Shown here: positions 57,870 to 64,000 of the stretch, piece by piece
Layout: each line of letters starts with the position of its first letter
Numbering within the stretch: position 1 is the first letter of the stretch
DNA from: Demequina sp. NBRC 110054
Lineage (GTDB): Bacteria > Actinomycetota > Actinomycetes > Actinomycetales > Demequinaceae
DNA length: 64,000 bases
Direction: 5' to 3'
Assembly (NCBI RefSeq): GCF_002090115.1
Contig: NZ_BBRK01000005.1
Coordinates: 310,001-374,000, forward strand
The notes under the pieces: model-generated
Seen by the model: the letters and a program-made list of their open reading frames with translations, nothing else
Told to the model about the DNA's origin: nothing
The model's database searches: none
Program-made: the position numbers and the translations under genes

Positions 57870-59066
57870 TCAGCCGAGCGCGTCCGCCAGCGCCGCGAGG
57901 TGGCGCGGCATGACCGCCTCCCACGTGAACAACTCCCCCGCGCGTTGACGGGCCGCGGCACCCATGCGCGCACGGAGGGCAGGCTCCACTGCGAGCGACG
58001 CCACCGCGCCCGCGATCTGGTCGGGACGGTGCTCGTCCACCAGGATGCCCGTCTCGCCGTCCACGACGACGTCGGGGATGCCGCCGCTGCGGGTCGCGAT
58101 CGCCGGGATGCCGGAGAGCGCCGCCTCCACCAGCACCAGGCCGAACGCCTCCTGCCATCCCGACGCGGTCGTGGTCGAGGGCGCGACGAGCGCATCGGAC
58201 TCCGCGTACAGCGCAGGAAGGTCGACCGGATCCACCCAGCCGGCAAAACTGACGCGATCACCCACGCCGAGCCGATCCGCGAGGCCCTCGACCGCGACGC
58301 GCTCCGGCCCGGAGCCCGCGATCACCAGCGTCGCGTCGACGCCCTGCTCGACGGCGATGGCGAGCCCAGCCACCGCATCGTCCGCACCCTTGCCCTCAGC
58401 AAGCCTGCCGACGAAGAGCAGCCGCAGGGCGCCGTCGTCGCGCGACGATGGCGCGCCGGCGAAGCGGTCGGGCACACCCATCGGGACGATGCGGTAGTCG
58501 CGGTCCCGGAGCTCGCGACAGAGGGCATGGGTCGCCGAGCCGTTCACGACGACAGCGCGCGCACGGCCGAGGGTCCAGCGCTTGAGCCTGGTGGCGAACG
58601 CTCCTCGAAGCGTGAAGACGTCGCCGCCGTGCACCGTGACGACGAGCGGCCGGCGGACCGCAAGGGTGGCGACCGCGGCCGCGAATCCCTGAGGCACGAG
58701 CCAGTGGGCGTTGACGACGTCCGTGCCTCGCGCGAGCCGTGCGGTCGCGGCGATCTGGGCGAGCGTGTAGGTGGCGCCCTTGAGCGCGCCGAGCCGGGCC
58801 TTCCCGTACTGCCCGTAGGCGATGTCCTGGCCGCGTGCGGGCCACCAGTACCGGAAGCGTCGGACGCGCACGCCGTCGACGGTCTCGGACCGCGAGGCGC
58901 CGCGATGGTGAGGCGCGAGCACCATGACCTCGAGCCCCGCCGCGCGCAGCTGCTGCGCGTACTGGGCCACGAAGGCGGGGACGCTGTCGCCCTCCCAGCG
59001 CGGGTAGGTCGAGGCCAGGATCAGGACGGAGCACGGGCCGCGCGCATCACCTTCCGAGTCGTCCAC
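57870..59066 (-). CDS. GT4-family glycosyltransferase
   Basis: A 398-residue GT-B glycosyltransferase. The N-terminal acceptor domain starts VLILASTYPRWEGDSVPAFVAQYAQQLRAAG; the C-terminal nucleotide-sugar domain has LLFVGRLAEGKGADDAVAGLA and EAFGLVLVEAALSGIPAIATRSGG. Cytoplasmic. Acceptor and sugar unknown. GTG start six bases after TAGGGT with no ribosome binding site; nine bases follow the oxidoreductase stop. Confidence 0.9.
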   Translation of the reverse strand: MDDSEGDARGPCSVLILASTYPRWEGDSVPAFVAQYAQQLRAAGLEVMVLAPHHRGASRSETVDGVRVRRFRYWWPARGQDIAYGQYGKARLGALKGATYTLAQIAATARLARGTDVVNAHWLVPQGFAAAVATLAVRRPLVVTVHGGDVFTLRGAFATRLKRWTLGRARAVVVNGSATHALCRELRDRDYRIVPMGVPDRFAGAPSSRDDGALRLLFVGRLAEGKGADDAVAGLAIAVEQGVDATLVIAGSGPERVAVEGLADRLGVGDRVSFAGWVDPVDLPALYAESDALVAPSTTTASGWQEAFGLVLVEAALSGIPAIATRSGGIPDVVVDGETGILVDEHRPDQIAGAVASLAVEPALRARMGAAARQRAGELFTWEAVMPRHLAALADALG

Positions 59067-59072
59067 ATCGCG

Positions 59073-59078
59073 ACCCTA
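59073..59078 (-). promoter_or_regulatory. -10 box of the GT4 gene
   Basis: TAGGGT on the minus strand ends six bases before the GTG. Its first three bases are the TAG stop codon of the oxidoreductase gene. Confidence 0.45.
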
Positions 59079-60050
59079 TCGCGGGGCGACCTCCACACCG
59101 GCCGTCGCGCGCACGAGCGTCTCGAGGACGGTCCGGCTGTGGTCGAGGAGGCGGTCGCGCGCGTCGATATCCGCCTCGGCGATGATCCGCACGAACTCGC
59201 GGAACTCGTCCGTCATGCGGTGGCCGGGCAGATCCAGCGCCAGGGGCGTCGTCCCCTCCCGCGTCGTCAAGGCGACCGGCCCGCATGTGTTGGGCGCGCC
59301 CGCCATCTCGATCGTCGCGACGTCGCCCTGCACGGCCGTGTGGGACGACGCGTGGGAGTCCTTCGCGCACACGACGACGGCCTGTGCCTCGGGATAGCCG
59401 AGAACGAGCACGCCGGACGTGTCGACCCCGCGCTCGACGGTCGGGTGGTACGACACCGTGTCGGGCGCGCCCAGGAGCCCGACGACAAGGTGGATGCCGT
59501 AGATGCCGAGGTCGCGCAGCGCTCCCCCGCCCCTCGCGGGGTCGAAGGCAGGATGGATATCGCCCGCGACGAAGGCGTCGTACCTGGACGAGCGCTGCGA
59601 GTAGACGCACTCCACCAGGCGGATGCGTCCTATCTCGGGCAGCCGAGCCTCGATCTCCTTGTAGGCCGTGTGGTGGATCGTCGTGATCGCCTCGGTCAGG
59701 ATGAGCCCTCGTTCGCGTGCGAGTGACACGAGCTCGTCGAGCTCCGCGACGGTGCGGGTGAAGGGCTTCTCGCACACCACGTGCTTGCCGGCGAGGAGGG
59801 CCGCACGTGACACCTCGTGGTGCAGGTCGTTGGGCAGACCCACATAGACCGTGTCGATGCCGGGGTCGGCGAGGCATTCCTCGAGGTCAGTGAACACCTT
59901 GGGGATGGAGTGCTCGGCGGCCAAGGCCTTGAGCTTCGCCAGGGACGATGCGCGGCCCTGGATCGCGACGACGTCCAGTCCCGGAACGTCACCGACGGCG
60001 TCCAGCAGGTCGCGGACGATCATTCCGGAGCCGAGGAGGGCGAGTCTCAT
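59076..60050 (-). CDS. Gfo/Idh/MocA-family NAD(P)-dependent oxidoreductase
   Basis: A 324-residue dehydrogenase: Rossmann start RLALLGSGMIVRDLLDAV, the family motif KHVVCEKPFTRTVAELDELV (EKP), and a C-terminal alpha/beta domain with GGGALRDLGIYGIHL. Acts on sugars or sugar nucleotides (inositol, galactose or UDP-sugars). ATG at 60050; the GTG twelve codons earlier is inside the preceding terminator hairpin. It sits beside a glycosyltransferase, so sugar modification for a surface polymer is a fair inference. Confidence 0.9.
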   Translation of the reverse strand: MRLALLGSGMIVRDLLDAVGDVPGLDVVAIQGRASSLAKLKALAAEHSIPKVFTDLEECLADPGIDTVYVGLPNDLHHEVSRAALLAGKHVVCEKPFTRTVAELDELVSLARERGLILTEAITTIHHTAYKEIEARLPEIGRIRLVECVYSQRSSRYDAFVAGDIHPAFDPARGGGALRDLGIYGIHLVVGLLGAPDTVSYHPTVERGVDTSGVLVLGYPEAQAVVVCAKDSHASSHTAVQGDVATIEMAGAPNTCGPVALTTREGTTPLALDLPGHRMTDEFREFVRIIAEADIDARDRLLDHSRTVLETLVRATAGVEVAPR

Positions 60051-60065
60051 GGGGACATCGTTGCG

Positions 60066-60109
60066 CGTCAGCCCCGGGCCCCGCACATGAGGCGGGCCCG
60101 GGGCCGACG
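60066..60109 (-). terminator. Terminator of the beta-glucoside operon
   Basis: GCCCCGGGCCC (60071-60081) pairs with GGGCCCGGGGC (60094-60104), extended by CGTC/GACG on the outside. It begins nine bases after the glucosidase stop. Confidence 0.75.
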
Positions 60110-60117
60110 GGAGCGGA

Positions 60118-61605
<1,488 letters not shown>

Positions 61606-61869
61606 TCAGGCGCGCGAAACGGCGACGATGTGACTCACCGCCGTGTAGAGGTCGTCGAGATGCGCGGCCGGAGCGATCTGCAGCTGGCCCGTGAGGTGCA
61701 TGGCGAGCGCGATCCCAGGAAGGGCCCGAATCGCCTCCACGTCGGCAACGTCGGGATCCGCGAGCACCAGACGCAGCCGCACCATGCAACGCTCGACCGC
61801 GGCGATGTTGTCGGCCCCGCCTACGAGCGACACGATCGACGACGCGACGAGGGCCACCTCCGCGTGCAT
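61606..61869 (-). CDS. Free-standing PTS EIIB domain (beta-glucoside type)
   Basis: An 87-residue protein consisting only of a glucose/beta-glucoside EIIB domain: SIVSLVGGADNIAAVERCMVRLRL, with phospho-accepting Cys-28, then ALPGIALAMHLTGQLQIAPAAHLDDLY. Usual form is C-x-TRLR; Thr is Val here. The ATG at 61869 (overlapping the antiterminator stop) has AGGAG five bases upstream. EIIB is normally fused to EIIC in this family, so a separate copy is unusual. It could phosphorylate the antiterminator or serve the permease. Confidence 0.8.
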   Translation of the reverse strand: MHAEVALVASSIVSLVGGADNIAAVERCMVRLRLVLADPDVADVEAIRALPGIALAMHLTGQLQIAPAAHLDDLYTAVSHIVAVSRA

Positions 61870-62777
61870 CACGACTCCTGAGAGGTGCCGCTGAGGCCGG
61901 CCGTGAGCCGCATCACGTGGATGGAGAGGTACAGAACCTCAGCCTCCCCCACGTCCCACCCATAGCGTTCTGCGAGGTACTGGGACATGCGCAGGGCCGT
62001 CGCGTGCTCTCGAGGCTGGGTGGCCTTGATGGCAGCCGCGAGCGGCGGCGTCTCGAGGTCGCGCTTGATGCCCGTGCGCCCGCGCACGTAGAGGTACCTG
62101 AGATGGGTGACGAAGCGCGCGACCGCGGTCGAGTCCTCGTCGATGTTCGCGCTGTACTCCTCGCGGATGATGTCGAGCAGGTGGGCCAGCTCGGTCGTCA
62201 TGTTCATCGTCGTGGAGATGTCGCGCGAGCCGAACTGCGCGTTCACGAAGTGCAGCGCGAGCGGCACCGCCTCCACATCCGGAAGCCTGACACCGGAGAA
62301 TTGTTCGATCATTCCGAGCGCCGTGCGGGCGAAGTCGAGCTCCTCAGGATAGAGGGACTCGACCTCGTACCTCAGCGGGTACTCGATCACGGGCACGTTC
62401 TCGCGGGCCCGTCGCAACGCGAAGCTGATGTGGTCGGCGAGGGGTACCAGCACGTGATCAGTGACGTGCTTGCCGAGCGCCTCCCGGCCGGCGACCACGA
62501 TGCGCTCGGTGAGATCGAGATCGTCTGCGGGAATCTCCTCGACGAGGGCTGCGATCCGCTCCGCGGACGCATTGGCTCCTGGGACGAAGCGTCGCTCCAC
62601 GATGGACTCGTCGACGGTGTCGCCCCGCTTGGCCTGGAAGCCGACACCGCGCCCGAACAGCACGACCTCGCCGCCCTGCTCGTCGACGCCGAGCACCACC
62701 GAGTTGTTGAACACCTTTGCGATTCTCATCGCACACGCTCCCTGCACCTGGGCCACGCTGCCCTTGGCTTCGAACAT
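61869..62777 (-). CDS. BglG/LicT-type transcriptional antiterminator
   Basis: A PRD protein that binds nascent mRNA to prevent termination when inducer is present. The RNA-binding domain begins MRIAKVFNNSVVLGV. Two PRDs follow with all four regulatory His in place; counted from Met-17 they are His-100, 160, 209 and 271, almost the LicT numbers. Start ambiguity: ATG at 62777 has a perfect AGGAGG six bases upstream and adds 16 residues; ATG at 62729 (GGGAG, eight bases) gives the normal family N-terminus. No RAT consensus was found in the 76-base gap after the PTS gene. Confidence 0.9.
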   Translation of the reverse strand: MFEAKGSVAQVQGACAMRIAKVFNNSVVLGVDEQGGEVVLFGRGVGFQAKRGDTVDESIVERRFVPGANASAERIAALVEEIPADDLDLTERIVVAGREALGKHVTDHVLVPLADHISFALRRARENVPVIEYPLRYEVESLYPEELDFARTALGMIEQFSGVRLPDVEAVPLALHFVNAQFGSRDISTTMNMTTELAHLLDIIREEYSANIDEDSTAVARFVTHLRYLYVRGRTGIKRDLETPPLAAAIKATQPREHATALRMSQYLAERYGWDVGEAEVLYLSIHVMRLTAGLSGTSQES

Positions 62778-62807
62778 ACCGATCCTCCTGCTGAACTACG
62801 GACATGT

Positions 62808-62847
62808 GTCGGGGTTCGCGCCGGCGGGCGCCGACGCGAACCCCGAC
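62808..62847 (-). terminator. Terminator after the PTS gene
   Basis: GTCGGGGTTCGCG (62808-62820) is fully complementary to 62835-62847 (13 pairs, 14-base loop). It stands between the PTS permease gene and the antiterminator gene and would reduce read-through into the downstream genes. Confidence 0.7.
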
Positions 62848-62853
62848 GTCAGG

Positions 62854-64000
62854 TCAGCGAACGACCGTGAGGAGGTAGTCCGCGCCCGCCACCTTGGCGT
62901 CCGTGGACATCGTCACGTGGTCGCCTTCCTTGGTGTTGGTCACGATCACCAGGGTCGTCGTGTCGAAGCCCGCTGCCGCGAGGGCCGCGATGTCCGCCTC
63001 GGCGAGGACGGCGCCACGCTCGATGACGTCACCCTGCTTGACCTTGGGCGTGAAGTGCTTGCCCTCGAGCTTCACGGTGTCGATGCCGATGTGAACCAGC
63101 ACCTCCAGGCCACCCGTGGTGCGGATGCCGTAGGCGTGAGGCATCGCAGTGATGACCTCGCCCGCCACAGGAGCGACGACCGTGCCGTTGGCCGGCATGA
63201 TGCCCGCGCCGTGGCCAAGCGCACCCGAGGCGAACGCGGGGTCCGCGACCTCGGCGAGCGGGATGACGGTTCCCTCGACGGGCGCGCCGACCTCGAGGTC
63301 ACCGGCGTCAAGCACCGCGTCGCCCACGGCATCCTCGGCCTCGGGAATGTCCTTGAAACCGAGCACCATCGTGAGGGTGAAGGCAATCACCATGGCGAGG
63401 CCGGTACCGATGAGCTGCATCGTGAACGAGCCGATGTTGATGGTCGAGGTGAGGGTGATGAGGCCGGGGAGCACGAAGCCCTCCGCGGCGGAGCCACCAG
63501 CAGCGGCGATCGCACCACCGACGGCACCACCGATGACACCGTAGATGAACGGCTTCTTCAGGCGCAGGGTCACACCGTAGATCGCAGGCTCGGTGATGCC
63601 GGCGAGCAGACCCGAGATCGCGGCCGGACCGGCCACGCCCTTGAGGTCCTTGTTCCGGGTCTTGAAGAAGACCGCGGCGGCGGCTGCACCCTGAGCGAGA
63701 ACGGCGGCGAACAGGGGGCCGGTGAGCAGCGAGTAGCCCTGGGTCGAGAGGTCCTGAACGATGAACGGCACGAATCCCCAGTGGAGACCGAAGATCACGA
63801 AGACCTGCCAGCCGGCGCCCATGAGAGCGCCACCGACGGCCGGGCTGAGGCCCCAGACCCAGTTGACGCCCTCGGAGAGCACGGTACCGAGCCAGTCGGA
63901 GACGGGTCCGATGACGAGGAAGGTCGTGGGCACGATCACGGCGATTGTCACCAACGGGCTCACGAAGTTGCGGATCGACGAGTGCAGGACCTTGTCCATG
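62854..64000 (-). CDS. bglF: PTS beta-glucoside permease, EIIC C-terminal part and EIIA (5' end off the right edge)
   Basis: The frame is open to the window edge, so the N-terminus (EIIB if fused, and the first EIIC helices) is missing. Visible: EIIC with several helices and GITEPAIYGVTLRLKKPF (substrate-site Glu), a linker, and a complete EIIA with GTVVAPVAGEVI and LVHIGIDTVKLEGKHF (active-site His). The order IIC-IIA at the C-terminus is that of BglF/BglP permeases. It imports and phosphorylates beta-glucosides. First gene of the operon seen here. A start at the visible ATG (63999) would lack the first half of EIIC, so it is not a real start. Confidence 0.9.
   Translation of the reverse strand, partial: MDKVLHSSIRNFVSPLVTIAVIVPTTFLVIGPVSDWLGTVLSEGVNWVWGLSPAVGGALMGAGWQVFVIFGLHWGFVPFIVQDLSTQGYSLLTGPLFAAVLAQGAAAAAVFFKTRNKDLKGVAGPAAISGLLAGITEPAIYGVTLRLKKPFIYGVIGGAVGGAIAAAGGSAAEGFVLPGLITLTSTINIGSFTMQLIGTGLAMVIAFTLTMVLGFKDIPEAEDAVGDAVLDAGDLEVGAPVEGTVIPLAEVADPAFASGALGHGAGIMPANGTVVAPVAGEVITAMPHAYGIRTTGGLEVLVHIGIDTVKLEGKHFTPKVKQGDVIERGAVLAEADIAALAAAGFDTTTLVIVTNTKEGDHVTMSTDAKVAGADYLLTVVR

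Noticed and set aside
62778..62853. RAT (antiterminator RNA) site before the BglG-type gene
   Set aside because: The sequence does not match the LicT/BglG RNA consensus; a target would more likely lie upstream of the permease, beyond the window.

Overview
The window is a stretch of chromosome from a high-G+C, monoderm actinobacterium. It is most likely a member of the Micrococcales near Cellulomonadaceae or Demequinaceae, but that family guess is inference. Supporting points are dense coding with frequent GTG starts, ATGA/GTGA start-stop overlaps, TANNNT -10 boxes with leaderless genes, mostly CCA-less tRNA genes, a phosphatidylinositol-mannoside (PIM) block, and the order thrS-HIT-pgsA-acyltransferase-pimA-pdxS-nudix-pdxT-yebC-ruvCAB-secDF-rel, which mycobacteria largely share. 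There is no sign of plasmid, phage or insertion sequence, and no CRISPR array.

Region 1 (1-12.8 kb, all minus strand) is a type IV pilus locus: pilB, pilT, pilC, pilA, three further prepilin-like genes, a prepilin peptidase, then pilM, pilN and a pilO cut by the left edge. No secretin is present, as expected for a monoderm. A hairpin follows pilA, and pilMNO has its own promoter.

Region 2 (12.8-36.9 kb) is core metabolism and information processing. On the minus strand lie alaS-ruvX-mltG-aroE, rpsD, rarA, aspS and hisS. An accessory LysR/EamA pair is inserted, followed by the + strand cyclophilin-DUF349 pair and an AbiEi-antitoxin-like gene. The minus-strand block rel, secF, secD, ruvB, ruvA, ruvC, yebC follows. 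A near-consensus actinobacterial SOS box precedes ruvA. The usual apt (between secF and rel) and yajC (between ruvB and secD) are absent from this position.

Region 3 (36.9-44.9 kb) is one tightly overlapped minus-strand operon, thrS-HIT-pgsA-acyltransferase-pimA-pdxS-nudix-pdxT-TPR. It combines PIM glycolipid synthesis with pyridoxal-phosphate synthesis.

Region 4 (45-54 kb) has a two-component system facing a gene for an acidic membrane-anchored protein, then a dGTPase and an aminoglycoside-phosphotransferase-fold kinase. A Cys-containing protein with leucine-rich-variant-like repeats, tRNA-Val(CAC), and pabC/pabB for p-aminobenzoate follow.

Region 5 (54.1-60.1 kb) begins with a partly duplicated tRNA array (Gly-Cys-Val, then Gly-Val). 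Next comes a probable surface-glycoconjugate cluster: flippase-like membrane protein, two tandem sulfotransferases, a GT4 glycosyltransferase and a Gfo/Idh oxidoreductase. Many of these genes have a -10 box six bases before the start codon.

Region 6 (60.1-64 kb) is a beta-glucoside operon: PTS permease (cut by the right edge), BglG/LicT antiterminator, a free-standing EIIB domain, and 6-phospho-beta-glucosidase.
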